A DNA stretch of 15,317 nt from CAZWZG01 sp964638245. Its GTDB lineage: Bacteria; Pseudomonadota; Alphaproteobacteria; Rhodobacterales; Rhodobacteraceae. The position numbers and the translations under genes are program-made. Position 1 is the stretch's first letter, and each line of letters starts with the position of its first letter. Below the pieces are notes generated by a model. The model did not search any database and was not told the DNA's origin. It worked only from the letters and a program-made list of their open reading frames with translations. The stretch lies in NCBI GenBank assembly GCA_964638245.1, contig CAZWZG010000073.1, forward strand, positions 1 through 15,317, given 5' to 3'. Below are positions 7,567 through 14,608 of this stretch, in pieces.

Positions 7567-7597
7567 CGGAGAAACACTCGTTTTGTGATACTCTCCG
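7567..7597 (+). terminator. Stem-loop after the DMGDH-like gene (possible weak terminator)
   Basis: CGGAGA (7567-7572) pairs perfectly with TCTCCG (7592-7597), with a possible inner CAC/GTG pairing. It starts 9 bases after the stop codon. Only a short T4 occurs about 6 bases beyond, so termination would be weak; it may instead protect the mRNA end. Confidence 0.35.
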
Positions 7598-7666
7598 CCC
7601 GCATTTTAGCTGGTGAATTCATTTTGTCCGGCACTTTGTCGGACGCCATAACTCTGGGAGGGGTCC

Positions 7667-8839
7667 ATGACATCCGTTGCTCCGGCCGTGCCGGTCGATA
7701 CTCTATTGCAAACATTCCTGAGAGCCGTTGAGGCCTTCGAAGCATCTCCAACGGCTGAACGTTTGCGCGAACTGGAACGCCTTGCTGCGCAGCTGATGGC
7801 GCGCGCCCGCGAATTGGGCCCGGCGGCGCTTGCGCTTTTGCGGGGCGCGGTCGCCCGCGTGATCGGCGTGCTAGCGGGCCCGACCGTCACGATCGGCGGC
7901 GGCGCCGTTCTTGGGGCGGGCCTGTTCTGGTGGGGCTTCTTCACGATGCTCTCGGCTCATATGGAATTCCCTGACCCATCCATTCTTGCCGGCGAAATCG
8001 CCACGGGGATCGCGTCCGAGTTGATCGATCTGCACATCGACCTGACGTCAGAAGCAGCGCGACGCTGTTTTGAGACGTTCAAGCGCGATCTTGCCGATGA
8101 AATCCGGGCCGCGGGCGGATCCTGGGACGTGCTGCGCACGCCGGATTTTCAAAGGCGTCTCGAGAGGCTGATCCGTTTCTTGTTAGGATGCCTCATGCCC
8201 GGTTTGGGCAACCTCACGGAGTCAGTGCGCCACAAACTGATGGAGATCCTTAAGCGCTTGCTTGTTGGTGCAGGACTATTGGGGGCTGGGTTGCTAGGCG
8301 GGGCTGGTGATGCCTATGCAGGCGAGCCTGAGCCGGACTACGATGACCCCGAACTGGGCAAGGCTGTGCGGGATTTGGGTCTTGCGGGTATCCCGCGGGG
8401 CGATGGGTTCGCCCATTGCGAAACAATCCCTGACGAAGAGGTCGAAACACCGGTCGGCGAACCAAAGCCCAAACCGCGCGAAGAGAAACCCTGCGATCCC
8501 ATGCCATGGGAGGTGGATCTTCGCGTCGGTATGGATCTGGGGGCGTTTACGGACGAGCACTTGAAGATGCGCAAAGCAATCCTGGACTGCTGGATTGCCT
8601 ACTACGAGCGTATCATCGAGGAGGATCGCGTTGCTTTGGAAAAAGGTGATGGTGACACCGACAGTCGCAATGAAGACCTTCTGCGACTGCGTATTCAGGT
8701 CAATGGCCGCGAATTGGAACGTGTGCGGCGCGCAAAACAGAATGTCGAACGAGAGTGTCAGTTGCGCGAACTGGCCGATGAACCGGCGGAACTAGCGCCG
8801 CCTCTAGAAAGCCGGTTGGAGTTTCGCTGGCCATTCTAG
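7667..8839 (+). CDS. Membrane-associated protein of unknown function
   Basis: A 390-residue protein I do not recognise. The start is firm: GGGAGGGG at 7656-7663 precedes the ATG. Residues 1-60 are an amphipathic, Ala/Leu/Arg-rich helix region (RLRELERLAAQLMARARE). Residues about 62-96 form a long hydrophobic stretch, a likely membrane span. Residues 125-195 are charged helices. Residues about 195-218 look like a second span or internal signal peptide (KRLLVGAGLLGAGLLGG ending AYA-G). The C-terminal half is acidic, proline-rich (residues 219-280), then helical with Cys308 in LDCWIAYYERIIEEDR. The protein ends in alternating hydrophobics with a terminal phenylalanine (LEFRWPF), resembling an outer-membrane targeting signal although the rest is not barrel-like. 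It stands alone between two stem-loop regions and has normal high G+C. No function is proposed. Confidence 0.8.
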   Translation: MTSVAPAVPVDTLLQTFLRAVEAFEASPTAERLRELERLAAQLMARARELGPAALALLRGAVARVIGVLAGPTVTIGGGAVLGAGLFWWGFFTMLSAHMEFPDPSILAGEIATGIASELIDLHIDLTSEAARRCFETFKRDLADEIRAAGGSWDVLRTPDFQRRLERLIRFLLGCLMPGLGNLTESVRHKLMEILKRLLVGAGLLGAGLLGGAGDAYAGEPEPDYDDPELGKAVRDLGLAGIPRGDGFAHCETIPDEEVETPVGEPKPKPREEKPCDPMPWEVDLRVGMDLGAFTDEHLKMRKAILDCWIAYYERIIEEDRVALEKGDGDTDSRNEDLLRLRIQVNGRELERVRRAKQNVERECQLRELADEPAELAPPLESRLEFRWPF

Positions 8840-8859
8840 TCGCTCGCGGATGAAGAAAA

Positions 8860-8878
8860 CCGGGGGCGCTGCCCCCGG
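8860..8878. repeat. GC-rich palindrome (REP-like; terminator-like on minus strand)
   Basis: CCGGGGGC (8860-8867), loop GCT, GCCCCCGG (8871-8878): a perfect 8-bp stem. It lies 20 bases after the stop of the unknown membrane protein gene. There is no T-run on the plus side, but read on the minus strand the stem is followed by TTTTCTTC, a terminator-like tail facing no visible minus-strand gene. From general familiarity this type of sequence is frequent between Rhodobacteraceae genes; copy number here is not testable from one window. Confidence 0.6.
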
Positions 8879-8911
8879 ACCCCGGGGCGGATACGCCGTA
8901 TTGCAGCACCA

Positions 8912-8927
8912 ATTTCGCGCGCGAAAT
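8912..8927. repeat. 16-bp perfect palindrome ATTTCGCGCGCGAAAT
   Basis: A self-complementary 16-mer in the 241-bp intergenic region before the Hint-domain gene, 33 bases after the GC-rich stem-loop. It may be the second half of the same repeated intergenic element or a protein-binding site. No gene lies in the 8840-9080 region. Confidence 0.5.
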
Positions 8928-8988
8928 GGGACAATCCCGAGCTGCGCGACCGGATTTTCCTACCAAATCGTTACAAAACGCCATGTTT

Positions 8989-9008
8989 ACCAGTAATTGG
9001 ACACTGGT
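8989..9008 (+). promoter_or_regulatory. Inverted repeat upstream of the Hint-domain gene (possible operator)
   Basis: ACCAGT (8989-8994) and ACTGGT (9003-9008) are perfect inverted 6-mers around an 8-base AT-rich centre, the geometry of a dimeric repressor site. It lies 72 bases upstream of the start codon, in the AT-richer part of the intergenic space where a promoter would be expected. I could not place confident -35/-10 boxes. Confidence 0.3.
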
Positions 9009-9080
9009 GTTCCCTAATTCAGACACAATTCATCATCTCAATGTACCACGAGGGATACGACGCCAAACGGGGTAACGGAG

Positions 9081-9719
9081 ATGACAATCGCAACGCGGAT
9101 TACGGAGGCGGATCTGGTCGGACAACCGATCACTGGTTTGCTTGCTGGCGCGAACCTGCGCACCCCATGTGGCGACCGTCGTGTCGAAAACGTCCGCCCT
9201 GGCGATCTGATCGTCACACGCGACGCTGGTCTCCAGCCGGTACGTCTTGTGTGGACCCAAACACTGAATGCCAAGGATCTTGCCGCAAACCCGGCGCTTG
9301 CGCCCGTCTGGCTTGGTCCGCGTGCCATCGGTCCGATGATGCCCCAGCGTGCGCTGCGTCTGGCACCCGGCCACCGCATCCTGATCCCGGGCTGGCGCCT
9401 GGTTGATCAGCCTGACACCAAGGCTTGCCTCGTGGCGGCTCATGAAATTTCCGGCTCGTCCGACGCGGCCTATATCGACCGCTCGGAAGAGGAAATCACG
9501 CTCTACAATGTGGTTTTCGACAGCCATCAGGTCTTCTGCGCCAACGGTCTTCCGGTCGAAAGCTTTCACGTCACCCGTGAAGCTCGCGCCGCGATGGAAC
9601 CCGCAGTGCGCGCAGACATCGACAGAGTTTTCCCGGATCTGGGCATGTTGCCCGAAGATCCACCTCGTGCAGCATATCCGGTGCTCGACCAGGTACAGGT
9701 CTCGCCCGAATACGCTTGA
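9081..9719 (+). CDS. Stand-alone Hint-domain (Hedgehog/intein-type) protein
   Basis: A 212-residue protein whose bulk (residues about 19-165) is a Hint_2 domain: GLLAGANLRTPCGDRRVENV, PGDLIVTRDAGLQPVR, RLAPGHRILIPG (block with His98), YNVVFDSHQVFCANGLPVESF. Hint domains in splicing or self-cleaving proteins begin with Cys (often CFxxGT); here that place appears to hold Gly19, and the only early cysteine is Cys30 in TPCG, so autoprocessing is doubtful. The tail (166-212) is helical then proline-rich. There is no repeat or secreted-toxin domain in front. The start ATG is preceded by GGGG at 9069-9072 and by GGAG directly abutting it. Such short Hint proteins are common in Rhodobacteraceae and have no established role. 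It is convergent with xdhC, with 2 bases between stops. Confidence 0.85.
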   Translation: MTIATRITEADLVGQPITGLLAGANLRTPCGDRRVENVRPGDLIVTRDAGLQPVRLVWTQTLNAKDLAANPALAPVWLGPRAIGPMMPQRALRLAPGHRILIPGWRLVDQPDTKACLVAAHEISGSSDAAYIDRSEEEITLYNVVFDSHQVFCANGLPVESFHVTREARAAMEPAVRADIDRVFPDLGMLPEDPPRAAYPVLDQVQVSPEYA

Positions 9720-9721
9720 AG

Positions 9722-10053
9722 TTAAGTTTCCCCTCGTGAACTCAAACGGCCCGGACCTTGTGTCCGGGTCTTTTTTCTTTGGCTCAGGGCGATCAATTCA
9801 CTTGCTACGCCCAATGCAATCGCTTGGGGGTGTTTGCCAAGGTCCGGGTCGCCGATCGGGCAGCGGACCGTGTCGATCAGATCAAGCGAAAGGTTCATTT
9901 CCAGCAACCGTCGCCGGAACCGTACCCATTTCGTAGCGCTTCCGATCAAGCCAAGCGATCCATGGGAGCGCGCAAGGACCGCTGCAACGAGCGAAAGATC
10001 CAGCGCATGCGAATAGGTCAGGACAAGATGATGCGAATTCTCGGGCGCCAAGG
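9722..10053 (-). CDS. xdhC: XdhC, C-terminal part (gene split by assembly gap)
   Basis: XdhC binds molybdenum cofactor, has it sulfurated, and inserts it into xanthine dehydrogenase. This fragment is its C-terminal Rossmann-type domain: HHLVLTYSHALDL, then LGLIGSATKWVRFRRRL, CPIGDPDLGKHPQAIALG and VASELIAL, all typical of the family. The frame opens directly at the gap edge, so no start codon belongs here. The last 20 or so residues (QRKKTRTQGPGRLSSRGET) are atypical because the frame runs through the convergent gene's terminator before reaching its stop. Together with the N-terminal piece about 157 residues are visible, whereas XdhC proteins are usually about 300, so well over 100 residues fall in the gap. 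Confidence 0.9.
9750..9780 (+). terminator. Rho-independent terminator of the Hint-domain gene
   Basis: CCCGGAC (9750-9756), loop CTTGT, GTCCGGG (9762-9768), then TCTTTTTTCTTT. A 7-bp GC-rich stem followed by a T-run 31 bases after the stop is a textbook intrinsic terminator. It lies within the 3' coding end of the convergent xdhC gene. Confidence 0.88.
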
Positions 10054-10153
10054 NNNNNNNNNNNNNNNNNNNNNNNNNNNNNNNNNNNNNNNNNNNNNNN
10101 NNNNNNNNNNNNNNNNNNNNNNNNNNNNNNNNNNNNNNNNNNNNNNNNNNNNN
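10054..10153. other. Assembly gap of exactly 100 N
   Basis: A run of 100 N, the conventional placeholder for a gap of unknown size. It interrupts xdhC. The two coding flanks are 143 and 332 bases long (475 together), so an intact gene requires a gap whose length leaves remainder 2 when divided by 3; 100 leaves remainder 1. The real gap is probably around 450 bases, judged from normal XdhC length. Confidence 0.95.
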
Positions 10154-10296
10154 GTCCCGGAAAAGCCGTTCTTCCAGACAAGCATCGCCGTGCCCGATTC
10201 ACGCGGGACGGACCCGCGCGTCTGCGTGATGACAACGCGCGCAACGCGGCCATGCTCGGCCACGGCCAAGCGAAGCGCATTCAGGTCGAAACTCAT
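10154..10296 (-). CDS. xdhC: XdhC, N-terminal part (gene split by assembly gap)
   Basis: The first 47 codons of the XdhC molybdenum-cofactor chaperone: MSFDLNALRLAVAEHGRVAR followed by VVITQTRGSVPRESGTAMLV and WKNGFSG, where the family normally continues into a TIGGG motif now hidden by the gap. The ATG at 10296 overlaps the TGA of xdhB as ATGA, so the two are translationally coupled, the usual arrangement for chaperone and enzyme. The conserved GS(V/T)PR motif is present. Frame continuity with the C-terminal fragment is lost only because of the placeholder length. Confidence 0.9.
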
Positions 10297-12647
10297 GCGC
10301 CCGCCCGTTTTGCGGCGAAATACACATTCTCGGCCGTCGCGGGGGCGGGCAGGTCGGGGTACGCTTCACCACAAGCAGCCGCGGCCTGCCCCAAAGCCAG
10401 AAATGCCGAAATGCCCAGCATCAAAGGCGGCTCGCCAACAGCCTTGGAGCGGTAAATCGTCTCTTCCCGGTTCGCGCCATCCCAAAGGGAGACATTGAAG
10501 ACGGGCGGCGCATCACTGGCCGCGGGGATCTTGTAGGTCGAGGGCGCATGCGTCAAAAGCCGACCCTCGTCGTTCCAGACCAGTTCTTCGGTCGTCAGCC
10601 AGCCGGCCCCCTGCACGTATCCGCCTTCAATCTGGCCGATATCGAGTGCCGGGTTCAGGGACGCGCCGCAATCGTGCAGGATATCGGCGCGCAAGATCCG
10701 GTTTTCCCCGGTCAGCCGGTCGATCACGACTTCGGTCACTGCCGCGCCATAAGCGAAGTAAAAGAACGGCCGCCCGTCACCCTTGATCCGGTCCCAAACG
10801 ATCTTGGGCGTCTTGTAAAAACCCGTGGAGGACAGCGAAATGCGGTTTTCCCAGGCCGAGGTGGCCGCCTCGGCAAAACTCAGTGTTTCTGCTCCCACAT
10901 GCACTTGGCCGTCCGCAAAGCGCACCGACGCGACATCCGCCTGATACCGCTCTGCCAGGTGAGTTGCCATCCTGTCCCGGATCGTATCGCACGCCGCCTT
11001 CACCGCCATTCCGTTCAGGTCCGTGCCCGAAGACGCCGCCGTGGCCGATGTATTGGGCACCTTGCCGGTGTCTGTCGCAGTGATCTTGACCGTTTCGACC
11101 GGAACCCCAAATCGATCCGCCGCCACCTGCGCCACCTTCTGGAACAACCCTTGCCCCATCTCAGTGCCACCGTGGTTCATGTGGATCGAGCCATCCTGAT
11201 ACACATGCACCAGCGCGCCTGCCTGATTGAGGTGCGTGAGCGTGAAGGAAATCCCGAACTTGACGGGTGAAAACGCGATGCCCTTTTTCAGGACGTCATT
11301 CCTAGCATTCCAGTCATCCATCGCAGCCCGCCGCGCGGCATAGTCCGACGACCGAAGCAATTGGTCCGTCAGGTTGTGGAGGATGAAATCATCAACGTCT
11401 TGCCCGTAGGGCGTCACACTCCGCGTCACCGGTTTTGGCGAGTGCGCGCCCCCAAAGCGACGCCCTGTTCCCGGCGTTTGAGGGGTGGAAGATTGCGTCG
11501 CCTCGGCGGCGTCGTAGTAATTCGCCCGGCGCACCGCGACCGGGTCGAGCCCGAGCGCATGCGCCACATGATCCATCATCCGCTCGACGCCGACCATGCC
11601 CTGGGGTCCGCCGAACCCGCGAAACGCGGTCGCGGACTGGGTATGGGTTTTCAGGCGATGGCTTTCGATCCGGATCGTCTCAAAGAAGTAAGCGTTGTCG
11701 GCATGGAGCATCGCGCGATCTGCCACGGGCAAGGACAAATCCTGTCCCCAGCCGCAGCGGCAATACTGTGTGAACTCGACCGCTGAAACGCGACCGGTGT
11801 CGTCATATCCGGCGCGGTAGTTGATGCGGAAATCATGGCGCTTTCCGGTGATGACCATGTCATCGTCCCGGTCATACCGCATCGAGCAAGCGCGGCCCGT
11901 GGCCCGCGCAGCCAGCGCGCAGGCAATGGCCAAGGCATTGCCCTGGCTCTCTTTCCCGCCAAACCCGCCGCCCATTCGGCGCACTTCGCACCGCACCGCA
12001 TGCATCGGAACGCCCAGCGCTTCGGCGACCTTGTGCTGGATTTCTGTGGGGTGCTGGGACGAGGACTGTACGACCATGTCGCCATCCTCTTGCGGCAAGG
12101 CCAGCGCGGCCTGTCCTTCCAGATAGAAATGCTCTTGCCCGCCGATTTCGAAGGACCCTTCAAGCGAGTGCGGGGCGGCTTTCAGCGCAGCCTCGATATC
12201 GCCGCGACCATAGACGCGCGGGCCTTCCTCGAACCGACTATCGGCTGCGATTGCATCGTCGATGGTCAGGATCGCGGGCATCTCTTCGATGTCCACCGCG
12301 CCAAGGCGTGCGGCGCGCCGGGCCAGAAGATGGCTTTCGGCCACGACAAGAAACAGAGGCTGGCCGACATAGAACACCTCACCATCCGCCAGCAGTGGTT
12401 CGTCATGGGCGGACGGAGAGACATCGTTGGCAAACGGCAGGTCTTCAGCGGTCAGGACCGCGACGACGCCGTGTGCTGTACGCACCGCCTCAAGATCCAT
12501 GGAAACGATACGCCCACGGGCCACCTCGGACAATCCGAACGCAAGCGACAGCGCCCCTTGAGGCAAAGGCACGTCATCGACGTAACGGGCGGCGCCGGTA
12601 ACATGCAGCGGCGCGGCGTCATGGGGCAGGGGTTTGCCGACACTCAT
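10293..12647 (-). CDS. xdhB: Xanthine dehydrogenase, molybdopterin-binding subunit XdhB
   Basis: The 784-residue large subunit that hydroxylates hypoxanthine to xanthine and xanthine to uric acid in the cytoplasm, as an (XdhA-XdhB)2 complex. Active-site landmarks line up with Rhodobacter capsulatus XdhB: GGGFGGKES with Glu233, DRAMLH with Arg311 (substrate-orienting pair), AFRGFGGPQGM (Moco loop), GGTEMGQGL (Gln contacting molybdopterin) and KAVGEPP with the catalytic base Glu739. The start at 12647 was chosen because GGAGGTG precedes it and its ATG overlaps the TGA of xdhA; the longer open frame upstream lies inside xdhA. Its stop overlaps the xdhC start in the same way. No frameshift or missing key residue was seen, so it should be active if XdhC is intact. 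Confidence 0.97.
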   Translation of the reverse strand: MSVGKPLPHDAAPLHVTGAARYVDDVPLPQGALSLAFGLSEVARGRIVSMDLEAVRTAHGVVAVLTAEDLPFANDVSPSAHDEPLLADGEVFYVGQPLFLVVAESHLLARRAARLGAVDIEEMPAILTIDDAIAADSRFEEGPRVYGRGDIEAALKAAPHSLEGSFEIGGQEHFYLEGQAALALPQEDGDMVVQSSSQHPTEIQHKVAEALGVPMHAVRCEVRRMGGGFGGKESQGNALAIACALAARATGRACSMRYDRDDDMVITGKRHDFRINYRAGYDDTGRVSAVEFTQYCRCGWGQDLSLPVADRAMLHADNAYFFETIRIESHRLKTHTQSATAFRGFGGPQGMVGVERMMDHVAHALGLDPVAVRRANYYDAAEATQSSTPQTPGTGRRFGGAHSPKPVTRSVTPYGQDVDDFILHNLTDQLLRSSDYAARRAAMDDWNARNDVLKKGIAFSPVKFGISFTLTHLNQAGALVHVYQDGSIHMNHGGTEMGQGLFQKVAQVAADRFGVPVETVKITATDTGKVPNTSATAASSGTDLNGMAVKAACDTIRDRMATHLAERYQADVASVRFADGQVHVGAETLSFAEAATSAWENRISLSSTGFYKTPKIVWDRIKGDGRPFFYFAYGAAVTEVVIDRLTGENRILRADILHDCGASLNPALDIGQIEGGYVQGAGWLTTEELVWNDEGRLLTHAPSTYKIPAASDAPPVFNVSLWDGANREETIYRSKAVGEPPLMLGISAFLALGQAAAACGEAYPDLPAPATAENVYFAAKRAGA

Positions 12648-14020
12648 GGGGACACCTCCAGAACCGAGGTCGCCTGCCCCTGATCCTCGAGCCATGCCCG
12701 CATCAGCATGTTGCGCGCCGCCTCCAACCGATAGGCCGCCGAGCCGCGCGCGTCCGATAGCGGGGTGAAATCCGCGCTCCAAGCCTCATTGGCCAGCGCA
12801 ACGGTCTCCTCCCGCCACGGCTGGCCTTGAAGGATTGCCTCAACCGTTCGCGCTCGCTTCGGCGTTCCGGCCATGCCCCCAAACGCAATCCGCGCCTCCG
12901 AGATCAGCCCGCCCGACACCGTGATCCGAAACGCGCCACAGACCGCCGAAATGTCCTGATCGAACCGTTTTGACAGTTTGTAGATGCGTGTCTCGGCCGG
13001 TTGCGGCGGGATCGTCACGGCCTCGACAAACTCTCCGGGCGCGCGGTCCTGTTTTCCGTAGTCGATGAAAAAATCTTCGAGCGGCAAGTCGCGCCGCGTG
13101 TCGCGATGGCGCAGGTGCAGGACCGCATCCATGGCGATCAGCGCAGGCGGGCTATCCCCGATGGGAGACCCATTGGCGATGTTGCCGCACACGGTCGCGG
13201 CCTGACGAACCTGTTCCGAACCGTAGCGGCGCAGCATTTCGGCGAGTGATGGGTAGGTGTCCGCAATCGCTTCGCGCAGTGCGGCCACGGTCACCGCAGC
13301 GCCGATCCTGAGGCCAGCATCGGTTTCGGAGATCTCGGCCAAGTCGCTGCAGTTCTTGAGAAAAATCACCTGACCTAAATCGCGGTGCTGCTTGGTCACC
13401 CAAAGCCCCACATCTGTCGCCCCGGCAACGATCGTCGCATCGGGTGTGTCGGCGTAAAGAGTTGCGAGCGCGTCGGAGGAGGTGGGCAGGGCCCACCCCG
13501 CCTCCTTGCTCGCGGCGGCTGTTGCCGCCCGCTCAGGGGCAGCGTCGCGCATGTGATCGGGGATCGCTGCGCCCTCAGCGGCGGCTGCGGCGCGCAGGAT
13601 TGGCGCATACCCTGTGCAGCGACAGAGGTTCCCTGCAACCTGATCAGCATGATCGGTCTTGCCGTTGAGATGCGCCGTCGCCATCGAGACGACAAATCCC
13701 GGCGTGCAAAACCCGCATTGGCTTCCGTGATGTTCGACCATCGCCGCCTGAACCGGGTGCATCTCGTCCCCCGCGATGCCTTCGACGGTGCGCACCGCGC
13801 ACCCATCGATCTGGGGCAAAAACAGGATACAGGCGTTGAGCGCCTTGGCCCCGCCTGCGTCGGTGACCATCACCGTGCACGCCCCGCAGTCGCCCTCGTT
13901 GCACCCTTCCTTGGTGCCCGTCAGCCCACGCCTTTCGCGCAGCCAGTCCAGCAGCGTCACGGTCGGATCGGTCACGTCCAGCGTGACATCCTCTCCGTTC
14001 AGCCGAAAACGGATTTCCAT
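12644..14020 (-). CDS. xdhA: Xanthine dehydrogenase, iron-sulfur/FAD subunit XdhA
   Basis: The 458-residue small subunit that carries electrons from the molybdenum site through two [2Fe-2S] clusters to FAD and NAD+. The plant-ferredoxin-type cluster is bound by Cys40, Cys45, Cys48 (CNEGDCGAC) and Cys64; the second by Cys102, Cys105, Cys133 and Cys135 (QCGFCTPG and NLCRCTGYAP). The FAD domain shows IVAGATDVGLWVTK and GNIANGSPIGDSPPALIA, and the C-terminal domain KRFDQDISAVCGAF, IAFGGMAGTPKRA and LSDARGSAAYRL. Length and the MEIRFRLNGE start resemble R. capsulatus XdhA closely; the ATG at 14020 is taken for that reason, although its ribosome site (GGCGGGAA) is modest. It is the first gene of xdhABC; no dedicated regulator is visible beside it. 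Confidence 0.97.
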   Translation of the reverse strand: MEIRFRLNGEDVTLDVTDPTVTLLDWLRERRGLTGTKEGCNEGDCGACTVMVTDAGGAKALNACILFLPQIDGCAVRTVEGIAGDEMHPVQAAMVEHHGSQCGFCTPGFVVSMATAHLNGKTDHADQVAGNLCRCTGYAPILRAAAAAEGAAIPDHMRDAAPERAATAAASKEAGWALPTSSDALATLYADTPDATIVAGATDVGLWVTKQHRDLGQVIFLKNCSDLAEISETDAGLRIGAAVTVAALREAIADTYPSLAEMLRRYGSEQVRQAATVCGNIANGSPIGDSPPALIAMDAVLHLRHRDTRRDLPLEDFFIDYGKQDRAPGEFVEAVTIPPQPAETRIYKLSKRFDQDISAVCGAFRITVSGGLISEARIAFGGMAGTPKRARTVEAILQGQPWREETVALANEAWSADFTPLSDARGSAAYRLEAARNMLMRAWLEDQGQATSVLEVSP

Positions 14021-14057
14021 GTGAATTCCCGCCGCCTTACCCGGTCTGCCGATCCAA

Positions 14058-14090
14058 GGCGCGCGGTCGATGCGGCGTAGAGCGCGCGCC
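14058..14090 (-). promoter_or_regulatory. Stem-loop in the leader of xdhA
   Basis: GGCGCGCG (14058-14065) and CGCGCGCC (14083-14090) form a perfect 8-bp stem with a 17-base loop, located 38-70 bases upstream of the xdhA start in the 120-bp gap after the SRPBCC gene. No T-run follows on the minus strand, so it is not a standard intrinsic terminator; it may affect read-through from the upstream operon or be an operator. No other motif was recognised in this gap. Confidence 0.4.
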
Positions 14091-14140
14091 AAGGTCGATG
14101 AAACCCCGGCGCGGCGCGTTTGGCAAGGTTTTCAACGCGT

Positions 14141-14608
14141 TCAAAGCGTCGCAGCAAGGGCGTCCAGTTGCGCCAGGGTCGTGCCCCAACCATCTTCAAA
14201 CCCCATCGCTTCATGCTGATCGCGCGCCTCGGCTGTCGCGTGCATGATATGCGCATGGTAAAGTGTCCCTCCGTCCTTTGGCGTCAACGTCAGGTCAACA
14301 ACCATGAATATCGTTGGCTGCGGCCTGAACCCTGCGAGCAACCCGTCGGTGTAAACCAACCGCCGGTGCAACTCGACATGGATAAAGCTGCCGTCATTGG
14401 GCATCTCGTTTCCATCGGGCAGACGCATAACGTTGAAAGCACGCCCGCCAGGTTCCAGCACATTTTCGCAACTGACAACGTCGACACCCGGCGGCGTGAA
14501 CCAGACCTTGAAAAGCTCAGGCTCCGCCCAGCACCGCCAGATGATCTCGGGCTTGGCGTGGATGAGGCGTTCGGTCTGCAAGTCGGTCTCTGGGTTGAAC
14601 TCAGGCAT
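14141..14608 (-). CDS. SRPBCC/AHSA1-like protein (second of the pair)
   Basis: A 155-residue cytoplasmic protein of the START/SRPBCC superfamily, AHSA1-like branch, with a deep hydrophobic ligand pocket. Typical segments are TERLIHAKPEIIWRCWAEPE and LFKVWFTPPG near the N-terminus, VLEPGGRAFNVMRLPDGNEM in the middle, LTLTPKDGGTLYHAHIMH in the sheet and GFEDGWGTTLAQLDAL in the C-terminal helix. Ligand and role are unknown. The ATG at 14608 is taken; it overlaps the stop of the preceding SRPBCC gene by 8 bases, so the two are coupled, and the TTG at 14626 is less likely. Small operons of an ArsR regulator followed by SRPBCC proteins are a familiar arrangement, and the SRPBCC products may act with or under the regulator. 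Confidence 0.88.
   Translation of the reverse strand: MPEFNPETDLQTERLIHAKPEIIWRCWAEPELFKVWFTPPGVDVVSCENVLEPGGRAFNVMRLPDGNEMPNDGSFIHVELHRRLVYTDGLLAGFRPQPTIFMVVDLTLTPKDGGTLYHAHIMHATAEARDQHEAMGFEDGWGTTLAQLDALAATL

Noticed and set aside
9033..9569. Minus-strand open frame opposite the Hint gene
   Set aside because: The plus strand carries clear Hint motifs plus a terminator; the antisense frame shows no family features.
9758..10498. Plus-strand open frame running through the N gap opposite xdhC
   Set aside because: It exists only because N codons are read as open; both flanks encode XdhC on the minus strand.
11835..12683. Plus-strand open frame (282 codons) opposite xdhB
   Set aside because: The minus strand encodes complete XdhB with all active-site motifs; the plus frame has no recognisable domain.
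12648..12782. N-terminal extension of XdhB by 45 residues
   Set aside because: It would lie inside xdhA; the ATG at 12647 has a good ribosome site, the coupled ATGA arrangement and a sequence start that resembles the family.
14065..14100. Direct repeat GGTCGATG at 14065-14072 and 14093-14100
   Set aside because: Only 8 bases in GC-rich sequence, and the overlapping inverted repeat is the stronger signal; not reported as a separate element.
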